From the NCBI GenBank assembly GCA_964576215.1, contig CAZNVM010000483.1, forward strand, positions 1-7,064: a DNA stretch of 7,064 bases, written 5' to 3'. A program made the translations under genes and the position numbers. This document shows, piece by piece, positions 1-6,929 of the stretch (position 1 is its first letter; every line of letters starts with the position of its first letter). This DNA comes from JAVBSX01 sp964576215. GTDB lineage: Bacteria > Planctomycetota > Planctomycetia > Pirellulales > Thermoguttaceae. The notes beneath the pieces are model-generated. The model was not told the origin of the DNA, did not search any database, and saw only the letters and a program-made list of their open reading frames with translations.

Positions 1-21
1 TCTGCTTGCTGGACAAGCAGA
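1..21. repeat. Palindrome at outer tip of the left repeat
   Basis: TCTGCTTG (1-8) and CAAGCAGA (14-21) are perfect reverse complements separated by the 5-nt loop CTGGA. The right copy has the same arm and loop (7049-7061) followed by CAA, but the window ends five bases before the second arm would be complete. The palindrome therefore straddles the outer edge of both repeat copies. Such a tip could be a recombinase or transposase recognition hairpin, a terminator stem (no T-run is visible beside it), or chance. The sequence alone does not decide. Confidence 0.75.
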
Positions 22-140
22 CAGGTTCTTACACAATACTTTTCTGTTCCACATACCTCAAAAAACCTAAAAAATGACCGGATACGCCTAAACGGCGGTT
101 TTTACTACCAACTTTTACCCACTGATTCTGGTGGGGAACC
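6..140 (+). repeat. Left copy of 135-bp perfect inverted repeat
   Basis: Every base from 6 to 140 is matched by the reverse complement of 7064 down to 6930 (position i pairs with 7070-i). Similarity continues through a T-tract at 141-147, which matches the A-run at 6921-6928 with one extra C on the right side, and then stops. The repeat is more AT-rich than the genes. It contains adjacent near-identical A-rich blocks (ACCTCAAAAA, ACCTAAAAAA), a short CGCC/GGCG stem at 87-99, and a CCCAC/GTGGG stem (118-122 with 131-135) a few bases before the T-tract. I see no ORF for a transposase. It may be a dispersed non-autonomous element (MITE-like), the terminal repeat of a larger mobile unit, or a repeat at which the assembly broke. 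Confidence 0.95.
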
Positions 141-205
141 TTTTTTTCGTTCGGCTTTGAATCGTTGTCCGCTTGTGCCATTCGGGACATCTTCAGTCCA
201 AATCT

Positions 206-210
206 GGTGA
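206..210 (+). promoter_or_regulatory. Ribosome binding site of the adaptor gene
   Basis: GGTGA, the 3' part of an extended Shine-Dalgarno sequence, lies four bases before the ATG at 215. It favours this start over the in-frame TTG at 173, which has no such sequence before it. I found no strong promoter between the repeat edge and this site. Confidence 0.55.
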
Positions 211-214
211 CACC

Positions 215-1645
215 ATGAAAAAGTTATTCGGCCCCGTGTTGCTCGGCTTTTTGGTCGTTTTCGCAGTCTACGTTCTGGCGTTGACGGTGGAACCGGTTCG
301 GACGATGTTCGAGGGGACTGTGTTTGAGCGTTTTCTGCCATCTGACCACGATCATGATCACAATCATGCGGAGACCGTTGCCCCGTTGCTTCAGAGTCAG
401 GTTGTCGAAGTTGCGATCAGCCCGGCGGCGACCAGGAATATCGGTCTGGACGAGTCCGCAATGATGACGGTCCGTGCGGTCGATTTTTACAAATCGCTCA
501 CGTTTCCCGCCGTCGTTGCCGAGCGGCCCGGCTTTTCGATGATTACCGTGCCGTCGCCGGTCTCGGGAGTCGTTACGAAAATTCACCACGAATCCGGCGT
601 TGCCGTCGCACCGAACGAACCGCTGTTCGACATCCTGCTCAACCAACAGGAATTGGTGAAAACCCAGGCGGAATTTTTGGCACTGCTGAAAAAGCGGGAA
701 ATCAACGCCGCCGAACTGGAGCGGCTTGCCAGATTTGATCCGCTGGTTGTTTCGGGACAACGCCGGGAATTGGAGTACGAAAAAATCAAAATCGATTCGG
801 AAATCGGAATTCAAAAGAACATCCTTCTGCTCCAGGGCTTGAGCGAAAAGAACATCACGGACTCGCTGGAGAAAAACGGCACGATTATTCGCACCATGAC
901 GGTTTACGCGCCCCCCATTGAGAATGAGGAGAATATCGCCTCCGCCGCCCATGCGGACGAAGAAGAGCATATTTTTACCGTTGATGAGTTGTATGTTTCC
1001 ACAGGCAAAAACATTGCCGTTGGCGATTCGCTTTGCCGATTGACCGATTACTGCAAACTTGCAATCCGGGGCAAAGCCTTTGCGGTCGACGAAAAAATTC
1101 TCGCAAGTGCTTTGGCGTCGAAAAACCGTGTTTCAGCCGTCTTTGAAAGGAACGACACCCGTGATACCATCGATGGATTGCTCTTGCGTTCCATCGACAA
1201 CAAGATCGACACGGCCAGCGGCACGCTTTTCTTTTACGTCGATTTGAAAAACCGTTTCACCGATTATGAGGTGGACGACGAAAGCAATCCGCGCCGGTAC
1301 ATCCAGTGGCATTTCAAACCGGGGCAACGTTGCGAGCTGAACGTCGAAGTCGAACCGTTGCCGAACAGCATCGTCCTGCCCGTTGATGCCGTCGCCAGGG
1401 ATTTCCAGGAGATGTGCGTATTCGAGTGGGTCGGCAACGAGGACGACAAGAAAATTTGGCGCAAAAAGACGGTTCATGTGATTTATCAAACAAAGGACGT
1501 CGTCGTCATCGCCAACGATGGTGCCCTATCTCCCGGCGCAAAGATCGCCGCGAAAGGAGCAAGTTTCCTCCTCGCCGCTCTTGACGCCGCGAACCAGAAA
1601 ACCGCCGGCGGTGGTGGCATCCAACACGGCGACCATGTTCATTAG
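215..1645 (+). CDS. RND efflux periplasmic adaptor (membrane fusion protein), CusB/CzcB-like
   Basis: This 476-residue adaptor would link the inner-membrane RND pump encoded next to it with an outer-membrane channel, and may pass metal to the pump. Residues 4-25 form one hydrophobic segment after MKK (signal anchor or signal peptide). A metal-binding-like HDHDHNH cluster follows at 45-51. The lipoyl/barrel-sandwich half-motif with its typical VPSPVSGVV is at about 109-141. A charged alpha-helical hairpin occupies roughly 143-220. The second barrel half and beta-barrel follow, with a membrane-proximal domain at the end. The C-terminus (HGDHVH) is again His-rich. The ATG at 215 is chosen because it has GGTGA upstream and starts directly before the membrane segment. 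The gene precedes the pump by 44 nt on the same strand, consistent with an operon. Family assignment is firm. Substrate (Cu/Ag, Zn/Co/Cd or other) is inferred only. Confidence 0.9.
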   Translation: MKKLFGPVLLGFLVVFAVYVLALTVEPVRTMFEGTVFERFLPSDHDHDHNHAETVAPLLQSQVVEVAISPAATRNIGLDESAMMTVRAVDFYKSLTFPAVVAERPGFSMITVPSPVSGVVTKIHHESGVAVAPNEPLFDILLNQQELVKTQAEFLALLKKREINAAELERLARFDPLVVSGQRRELEYEKIKIDSEIGIQKNILLLQGLSEKNITDSLEKNGTIIRTMTVYAPPIENEENIASAAHADEEEHIFTVDELYVSTGKNIAVGDSLCRLTDYCKLAIRGKAFAVDEKILASALASKNRVSAVFERNDTRDTIDGLLLRSIDNKIDTASGTLFFYVDLKNRFTDYEVDDESNPRRYIQWHFKPGQRCELNVEVEPLPNSIVLPVDAVARDFQEMCVFEWVGNEDDKKIWRKKTVHVIYQTKDVVVIANDGALSPGAKIAAKGASFLLAALDAANQKTAGGGGIQHGDHVH

Positions 1646-1661
1646 CCATCATGCACATTTG

Positions 1662-1679
1662 CGCAATCTTACGATTGCG
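1662..1679 (+). promoter_or_regulatory. Stem-loop between adaptor and pump genes
   Basis: CGCAATC (1662-1668) and GATTGCG (1673-1679) pair perfectly around a TTAC loop. G1661 with U1680 could add a wobble pair. The stem ends 10 nt before the pump ATG, just where a ribosome binding site would sit, and no Shine-Dalgarno sequence is visible there. No T-run follows, so it is unlikely to be an intrinsic terminator. It could tune translation of the pump, protect or punctuate the mRNA, or make adaptor and pump levels unequal. The role is inference. Confidence 0.6.
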
Positions 1680-1689
1680 TCTCTGATTT

Positions 1690-4600
1690 ATGTTCAACTA
1701 CTTCATTAAATTTTCGCTCAATAACCGCTTTATCGTTTTGGTGTTTGCGGCCATATTACTCGTTGTCGGCGGTTACCAGGCGACGCAGTTGCCGGTGGAT
1801 GTGTTGCCGGACCTGAGCCGACCACGTGTGATTGTTATGGTCGAATGCAAGGGTATGGCTCCTGAAGAGGTCGAAACACTCGTTACGACGCCCATTGAGA
1901 CCTATCTCAATGGCGCGACGGGCGTTACGTCGATTCGCAGCAATACGACCGCCGGGCTTGTCGTGCTGACCATCGAGTTCGACTGGAGCATGGACGCGAT
2001 CCGCTGCCGCCAGATCGTCGATGAACGGTTGCAACTGGCGACCGGTCAACTGCCGAACGGCATTGTGCCTCGCATGGCGCCGATGGCGTCGATGATGGGG
2101 CAGGTCATGTACCTGACGATTTGGGACGAAAACGACGAACTCTCGCCGATGGAACTTCGTTCGCTGGCCGACTGGACGGTACGCAAACGGATTCTCAGCA
2201 GCGGCGGCGTCTCGGAAGTGCTCGTCATCGGCGGCGATGTCAAGCAGTATCAGGTGCTTGCCCGTATTGACGACATGTTCCGGTATGGTGTTACCTTCGA
2301 CGATCTCCAGCGTGCCTTGGAAGGAAGCAATCGTAACGTAACCGGCGGTTTCCTGACCGATCAGGGGCCGCAGGAAATACTCGTCCGTTCGATTGGCCGT
2401 GTGGTAATGCCGGACGAACTGAAAAACCTTGTGGTTAAGGGGGACAGCGATCCGCCGGTTCAACTGCACCAGGTGGCCGACATCACCGCTGCGCCGGCCC
2501 CGAAAGTCGGATCAAGCGGCGTTTACATCAAGAATACCGATGGTACGACCATCAGCCGGCCCGCCGTGGTGCTGATCGTCGAAAAACAGATCGGTTGCGA
2601 CACGCGAAAAATTTCCGAACAGATTTTGCAGGTTGCTGACAACATCCAGAAGTCGATTAACCTGACGCATCCCAATGTCCGAATCGCTCCATTATACCAG
2701 CAGAAAACGTTCATCAACATGGCGGTTGCCAACGTCGAGGAGGCACTTTACTTTGGTGCCATTTTGATCGTGATTGTGCTTTTCCTGTTTCTGATGGATT
2801 TTCGCACCACGCTCATCACGATAGTGGTGATCCCGATTTCCATCCTGATCACGTGCCTGACGTTTGCGTGGTTCGGACTGTCGATCAACACGATGACGCT
2901 CGGCGGTTTGGCCGTCGCCATCGGGGAACTCGTCGATGACGCCATCGTGGACGTCGAAAACATTTACCGGCGTTTGCGGCTAAATTTCCAGAAACCGCCG
3001 GAGAAGCGTGATGCGGCCATTCACGTCGTTTATCATGCCAGTGCGGAAATTCGTAACGCCATTGTTAATGGCACGTTTATTACCGTAATCGTGTTTTTTC
3101 CGGTCTTTTTCCTGAGCGGCATGGAAGGCAAGATGTTCGCTCCGATGGGCATTGCCTATATCGTTTCACTGGCCGCCTCGCTCGTCGCCTCGCTGACCAT
3201 AACGCCGGTGCTTGCGTTCCTGCTGCTACCGAATAAGGCCGAGCGGCACAAACACAAGGAGACGTTTGTTCTGAAAATCTCGAAAATTTGTGCAGAATGG
3301 GCGATCCGGTTCAGTTTGACATTCCCGAAAACGGTTCTCGCTGGTGCCGCCTTCGTGCTTGTTGTTACGACAATGATTTTCGTTACGCTTCCACGGGATT
3401 TCATGCCGCCGTTCAATGAGGGTGCGCCGCAGGTCAACGTTTCGCTCCCGCCCGGCACTTCGCTCAGAACCAGCGAGAAATTCGGTACACAGGTTGCCGA
3501 AGAGCTGTTACAGATCGATGGTATCACCGCCGTCGTTCGCAAGACAGGCCGGGCCGAACTCGACGAACACGCCGTGCCCGTCAACATGTCCGAAATGATG
3601 TGTACGGTGGACCTGAATTCCGGTCGCGGCATCGCCGAAATTTTCGCCGACATCGACGAGGTGATTTCGTCCGAAAATCTGCCGGGCGTCGTTGCGTTTT
3701 ACGATCAGCCGCTCCAGCACCTGATTGCCCATTTACGTACAGGAACCCGGTCGAAGATTGCGATCAAGATTCGCGGCGATGATCCAATCCTGTTGCGTCG
3801 CCGGGCGGTACAGGTTCAACAGCTGATTTCCGGGATTCCCGACATCGGCAACCCGCGTATCGATCCGATCCAGAAGGACATCCCGCAGGTCCGGTTCAAA
3901 TTGAAACGCGATGAATTGGCGACTTATGGCCTTATACCCGAAGAGGTCAACGCGACCATCGAAACGGCCATGCAGGGCATCGTAACGACGCAGATTCTGG
4001 ACGGGAAGCGCAACATTGACGTTGTCCTGCGCGCGGCGGACAACTACCGCGAAAATCTGGAAGCCCTCTCTCAAATGCCGATCCAGACGCCGGGCGGAAC
4101 GCTCATTCCGCTCTCCGCCGTCGCCGAGATTGATGCGAACGCAAGTGGGCCGAGCCGCATCGACCATGAAGCGGGCCAACCGCAGATTACGGTCCAGATG
4201 AACTCGCTTACACGTGGAGCGGTTGACGTGAAGAACGACATCGACCGGGCATTGGCTCCTTACAGGAACGAATTGACCGCCGATGGTGTCCACCTCGAAA
4301 CGACCGGGCTTTTCCAGAGCGAACAGGAATCGTCACGAAAGTTGATCCTGCTTTCTGCGGTATCACTTGTCTGCATTCTGCTCGTGCTTTATCGGATGTT
4401 CGGTTCGATCAACATGTCGCTCCAGGTCATGTCGGCCCTGCCGCTTGCCCTGATCGGAGCCGTTGCCGCGATTGTTTTGACCGGTCAGAGCCGGTCGATT
4501 CCGAATCTCGTCGGCATGATTTCGCTTTGCGGCATTGCTTCTCGCAACGGCATTTTGATTATCGACCATTATTTCCACCTTGTTCGGTATGAGGGCGAAT

Positions 4601-4899
4601 CTTTCACGAAGGAAATGCTGGTCAAAGCCGGTCGGAACCGCGTCGCTCCGGTACTGATGACCACCTTGACAGCCATGTTCGGCTTGTTACCGATTACGCT
4701 TTCGCCCGACACGCCGGGCCGGGAAATCCTCTACCCGATAGCCACCGTCATCGTCGGCGGATTGATAACGTCAACGCTCATGGAATTTTTCGTCCGCCCG
4801 GCCCTGTTCTGGGTCTTTGGCCGAAAAACGGCGGAAAGGATTGTTCGACGGGAACGAGAAACTTACCCCATCAGCAGCGAGGCGGCGTATCCAGCTTGA
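1690..4899 (+). CDS. Heavy-metal-type RND efflux pump, CusA/CzcA family permease
   Basis: This 1069-residue protein has the normal length and layout of a proton-driven HME-RND pump in the inner membrane. TM1 is at about 13-33, followed by the first periplasmic porter region. TM2-6 lie at about 352-514, TM7 at 548-568, the second porter region at about 569-883, and TM8-12 at about 884-1044. TM4 carries GELVDDAIVDVEN (412-424). By alignment from memory, D416 and E423 match CusA D405 and E412, while the first Asp of the CzcA-type motif is replaced by Ala. In the second porter region one Met of the CusA methionine triad appears conserved (VNMSEMM), but the other two positions look like Asn/Val and His, so copper/silver transport is not assured. 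An in-frame TGA two codons upstream fixes ATG 1690 as the first possible start. No outer-membrane partner is in the window. The last 12 codons and the stop overlap the flagellin gene on the opposite strand. Confidence 0.96.
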   Translation: MFNYFIKFSLNNRFIVLVFAAILLVVGGYQATQLPVDVLPDLSRPRVIVMVECKGMAPEEVETLVTTPIETYLNGATGVTSIRSNTTAGLVVLTIEFDWSMDAIRCRQIVDERLQLATGQLPNGIVPRMAPMASMMGQVMYLTIWDENDELSPMELRSLADWTVRKRILSSGGVSEVLVIGGDVKQYQVLARIDDMFRYGVTFDDLQRALEGSNRNVTGGFLTDQGPQEILVRSIGRVVMPDELKNLVVKGDSDPPVQLHQVADITAAPAPKVGSSGVYIKNTDGTTISRPAVVLIVEKQIGCDTRKISEQILQVADNIQKSINLTHPNVRIAPLYQQKTFINMAVANVEEALYFGAILIVIVLFLFLMDFRTTLITIVVIPISILITCLTFAWFGLSINTMTLGGLAVAIGELVDDAIVDVENIYRRLRLNFQKPPEKRDAAIHVVYHASAEIRNAIVNGTFITVIVFFPVFFLSGMEGKMFAPMGIAYIVSLAASLVASLTITPVLAFLLLPNKAERHKHKETFVLKISKICAEWAIRFSLTFPKTVLAGAAFVLVVTTMIFVTLPRDFMPPFNEGAPQVNVSLPPGTSLRTSEKFGTQVAEELLQIDGITAVVRKTGRAELDEHAVPVNMSEMMCTVDLNSGRGIAEIFADIDEVISSENLPGVVAFYDQPLQHLIAHLRTGTRSKIAIKIRGDDPILLRRRAVQVQQLISGIPDIGNPRIDPIQKDIPQVRFKLKRDELATYGLIPEEVNATIETAMQGIVTTQILDGKRNIDVVLRAADNYRENLEALSQMPIQTPGGTLIPLSAVAEIDANASGPSRIDHEAGQPQITVQMNSLTRGAVDVKNDIDRALAPYRNELTADGVHLETTGLFQSEQESSRKLILLSAVSLVCILLVLYRMFGSINMSLQVMSALPLALIGAVAAIVLTGQSRSIPNLVGMISLCGIASRNGILIIDHYFHLVRYEGESFTKEMLVKAGRNRVAPVLMTTLTAMFGLLPITLSPDTPGREILYPIATVIVGGLITSTLMEFFVRPALFWVFGRKTAERIVRRERETYPISSEAAYPA

Positions 4900-5720
4900 C
4901 GTGAAGAAAATCCGAGTGCGTTGATGCCCGTTTGGGCCAAGAGCATATCCCGGTTCAGGCTTGAAGTCGCAACGGCAAAATCGGTGTCCATGAGGAGCGA
5001 TTTTGCTCCAATCAATTGGGCCATGTAATCCTCCATGAATCGTTGCGATAAATCGAGCGTATATTTCTGTATCGCTCCAATATCGGCCCGGACATTGAGT
5101 ACGCCGGACAATGAGCTTTTTAGGATCGAATCGGCAAGAGCCGGATTCGTCGCTAAACTCGCCGGGCCGCCGCTCCCCACATCGAGCAGCAAACCCTGCT
5201 TTCCACCCAAAGCCGACGTACTCAGGTTCGGAATTGTGATCGTCGTCTGCTGTGATGCAGTGACGTCGGTTCCAAGTTGCGCGGTTTTGAACGAAAAAGA
5301 ACCGTCCAAAAGCGGCATCCCCAGATAACTCGTCGATCTCGCAATCCGGTTGACCGAGCCGAGAATTCCGTCCATTTGCAGTTGGTATGCGTTAACCATG
5401 TCCGGCGTAACCGCTCCGGTGTTTGCCGTAGCGACGGACAAGGTTCTCGCTTCTTGAAGCAAGTTCGTAATTTTCCCCATCCCCGATTCCGCAATCGACA
5501 ACACGGCACTGCTCAGCTGCGCGTTTTTCGCCGCCTGCTGGGCAACGAGTGCCTCGCTTTCCATAAGCGTCCCGGCGATAAACGCCGCCGGATCGCTTCT
5601 CGGCGTCACTGCGACACCGGTGGAAAGCTGACGAGCTGTCTCCGAAATTCGGTTCATCGTCGCTCCCAAGGTATGCGACGCAACCAACGTACTGTAATTT
5701 GTGTTGACAGATAGGCTCAT
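4863..5720 (-). CDS. Flagellin, short form without a large variable domain
   Basis: This 285-residue structural subunit of the flagellar filament is exported by the flagellar type III apparatus. The conserved N-terminal D0/D1 region (about 1-140) starts MSLSVNTNYST, and includes RQLSTGVAVTPRSDPAAF and the helix ending in TSYLGMPLLDGSF. About 70 residues of Ser/Thr/Gly-rich linker replace the D2/D3 domains. The C-terminal D1/D0 region (about 210-285) has MDTDFAVATSSLNRDMLL and ends QAGYAASLLMG, like the usual flagellin tail. ATG 5720 is preferred. An in-frame TTG at 5732 would add four residues, but the family start and a weak TGGA support 5720. A consensus-like promoter lies upstream. No other flagellar gene is nearby. 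A flagellin-like hook-associated protein is a less likely alternative, given its size and ends. Confidence 0.92.
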   Translation of the reverse strand: MSLSVNTNYSTLVASHTLGATMNRISETARQLSTGVAVTPRSDPAAFIAGTLMESEALVAQQAAKNAQLSSAVLSIAESGMGKITNLLQEARTLSVATANTGAVTPDMVNAYQLQMDGILGSVNRIARSTSYLGMPLLDGSFSFKTAQLGTDVTASQQTTITIPNLSTSALGGKQGLLLDVGSGGPASLATNPALADSILKSSLSGVLNVRADIGAIQKYTLDLSQRFMEDYMAQLIGAKSLLMDTDFAVATSSLNRDMLLAQTGINALGFSSRQAGYAASLLMG

Positions 5721-5772
5721 TTTTCCAGTCAAAACTGACGAAATTGTGAGTCCCCCTGCCTCTCATACCACT

Positions 5773-5801
5773 ATTATACACTGAATGACGAGTGTTGGCA
5801 A
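5773..5801 (-). promoter_or_regulatory. Housekeeping-type promoter of the flagellin gene
   Basis: Read on the minus strand, TTGCCA (5801-5796) is followed by exactly 17 bases and then a perfect TATAAT (5778-5773). Transcription would begin near 5766, giving a leader of about 46 nt before ATG 5720. I looked for the sigma-28 pattern (TAAA, then GCCGATAA) and for a sigma-54 GG/GC pattern and found neither. The promoter lies in the 120-bp gap after the DUF1080 gene, so flagellin can be transcribed separately from it. Confidence 0.8.
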
Positions 5802-5813
5802 GGGGTTATTTAT

Positions 5814-5832
5814 AATTTTTCCTGTAAAAATT
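5814..5832 (-). terminator. Weak AT-only stem after the DUF1080 gene
   Basis: AATTTTT and AAAAATT pair over seven bases around a 5-nt loop, eight bases beyond the DUF1080 stop codon. The stem has no GC pairs and no clean T-run behind it on the minus strand, so as a terminator it would be inefficient. It is listed because nothing else in the gap could end the lipoprotein transcript before the flagellin promoter. Confidence 0.2.
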
Positions 5833-5840
5833 GAAAAAAG

Positions 5841-6899
5841 TTATTCTTCCGCGATCCGAAAGTTGCGAAACTGGATTTTCGTGCTCGGATCGTGCCCCTG
5901 GAGCTGAATTGTGCCCGGTGCAAGGCGTTTGCCATTCCGGGGATTCGGGTGTTCCTCACGGGTATCGGTCCAGTCGGTCACCTGAATTCCGTTGACCCAA
6001 GTGGCGATGTTCGGGCCCCGAGCGGCAATGGTCAGGTAGTTCCACTCGCCGTCTTTCGGACCGACATTGCGTCCGACCTGCCGCCGGAAAATCCCGCCGG
6101 TGTCGGTGCCGATGAATTTTTCATAATCGCCGTCCGGCGGTGAATTGAAAATCTGGCACTCGTACCCGTTCATGTTTTCGCCAGGAATACAGCGGAAAAA
6201 CACGCCGCTATTGATCCCTTTCTCAGTAAGGTATTCCAATTGAAGCACAAAATCGCCGTATTCTTTGACGCTTTCCACCATCCCGCTTCCGCCGGTCAGT
6301 TCCAACACGCCGTCGGTCCATTTCGCCTCGCTTTTCCCGGCGGCAGGTTTCCAGTCGGATTCAGTGAGCGGTTGCAGGTTGTTCGGTTTGGCTTGTACTC
6401 CGTAGATTGGTGTAGCTTGCACTCCGTGAATAAATTGGCATGGAAAATCACTCAGAATACTACTGAGAGCATCACCAAGACCCGCAAGCCAATAAATTGC
6501 CCAATTATTACCGGCACTACCGGTGTATGTTCCATCATCTTCATATTTCGTCTGAACTCCACAAAGGCGGTGAGAAATAGCCGCTTGTCCCTGTTTTGTT
6601 TTTTCAAAAGTGAGATAGTTTTTCTCTCCATCCGTCATCACGGTAGGCGTCCCTTTTCCTTCCGTAACTTCCCAGCCGAAGGTGCTGATACCGTCGAAGA
6701 GTTGGACACGGCCTTCGTCGAGCTGCTCTTTCGAGAGCGGCGTAAAACCGGTGAGGATCGGCGGTCGGGTTTTCGGCTCCTGCGACGGATAAGCGGCGGC
6801 CACATCCACGGCGACCGGCGTAAGCGTAACCGGCGGTGAAGCGGCCTGTTGGCAAGCAGGCAACAAGAAAAACGGTAAGAGCAAAAATAATCGTAACAT
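5841..6899 (-). CDS. DUF1080 (3-keto-disaccharide hydrolase / laminin-G-like) lipoprotein
   Basis: This 352-residue secreted lipoprotein has hydrophobic residues 2-14, and LPAC with Cys16 as the probable lipidated residue (Pro before Ala is slightly unusual). A Pro/Ala-rich tether follows to about 50. An N-terminal beta-type segment (51-112) contains VQLFDGISTFGWEV. Residues 113-173 look like an insertion (separate entry). The DUF1080 beta-sandwich spans about 178-350, with VKEYGDFVLQLEYLTEKGINSGVFFR, then NGYECQIFNSP, GGIFRR, EWNYLTI and a final IQFRNFRIAEE. Proteins of this family are abundant in Planctomycetota and related bacteria and act on or bind carbohydrates. The exact reaction here is unknown. 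ATG 6899 is the only sensible start, because it opens the signal peptide, but no Shine-Dalgarno sequence is visible. The promoter must lie in the 30-nt gap or inside the right inverted repeat. Confidence 0.9.
   Translation of the reverse strand: MLRLFLLLPFFLLPACQQAASPPVTLTPVAVDVAAAYPSQEPKTRPPILTGFTPLSKEQLDEGRVQLFDGISTFGWEVTEGKGTPTVMTDGEKNYLTFEKTKQGQAAISHRLCGVQTKYEDDGTYTGSAGNNWAIYWLAGLGDALSSILSDFPCQFIHGVQATPIYGVQAKPNNLQPLTESDWKPAAGKSEAKWTDGVLELTGGSGMVESVKEYGDFVLQLEYLTEKGINSGVFFRCIPGENMNGYECQIFNSPPDGDYEKFIGTDTGGIFRRQVGRNVGPKDGEWNYLTIAARGPNIATWVNGIQVTDWTDTREEHPNPRNGKRLAPGTIQLQGHDPSTKIQFRNFRIAEE
6381..6565 (-). repeat. In-frame repeat-bearing insertion inside the DUF1080 gene
   Basis: About 185 bp coding for residues 113-173 look foreign to the protein. 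They contain three degenerate copies of a roughly 23-nt unit with core GGAGTnCAAGC. One is near the start of the insertion (6563-6540), and two are adjacent at the end (6428-6406 and 6404-6381). They are translated as GVQTKY, GVQATPI and GVQAKPN. The two adjacent copies match at about 17 of 23 bases. By hand count the stretch is about 44% GC, whereas the following domain-coding part is visibly richer. Between the units lie two small palindromes (CTCAG/CTGAG at 6451-6467; CCGG/CCGG at 6511-6523). The reading frame stays open throughout. It may be a mobile palindromic or repeat element that tolerates translation, as Rickettsia RPEs do, or a lineage-specific domain expansion. Confidence 0.55.
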
Positions 6900-6929
6900 G
6901 GGATCAAATGTGCAAGTGCTAAAAAAAAG

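Noticed and set aside
6..35. Inward promoter at the outer end of the repeat (TTGCTG with a TACACA-like element)
   Set aside because: The -10 match is poor, and an alternative further in (TTTACT at 101, GATTCT at 124) is equally weak. No inward promoter can be assigned from sequence.
118..147. Intrinsic terminator within the repeat (CCCAC/GTGGG stem, then T-tract)
   Set aside because: The stem is only five bases with an 8-nt loop, and five bases separate it from the T-run. It would also block inward transcription from the repeat. Possible, but not good enough to annotate.
173..214. Upstream TTG start giving a 490-residue adaptor
   Set aside because: The extra 14 residues (MCHSGHLQSKSGDT) lie before the normal Met-Lys-Lys signal segment, and no ribosome binding site precedes the TTG. 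ATG 215 has GGTGA four bases upstream.
105..341. Minus-strand reading frame of 78 codons across the left repeat edge
   Set aside because: The translation is low-complexity and rich in Arg, Ser and Pro, overlaps the adaptor gene start, and shows no family likeness. It is a shadow frame.
224..970. Long minus-strand open frame (248 codons) opposite the adaptor
   Set aside because: It has a composition of Arg, Asn, Asp, Phe and Gln typical of an antisense shadow of a GC-rich gene. It has no recognisable domain, and the sense frame is a clear family member.
1756..2469. Minus-strand 237-codon frame opposite the pump
   Set aside because: His/Arg-rich antisense shadow of the conserved RND N-terminal porter region; no domain and no start signal.
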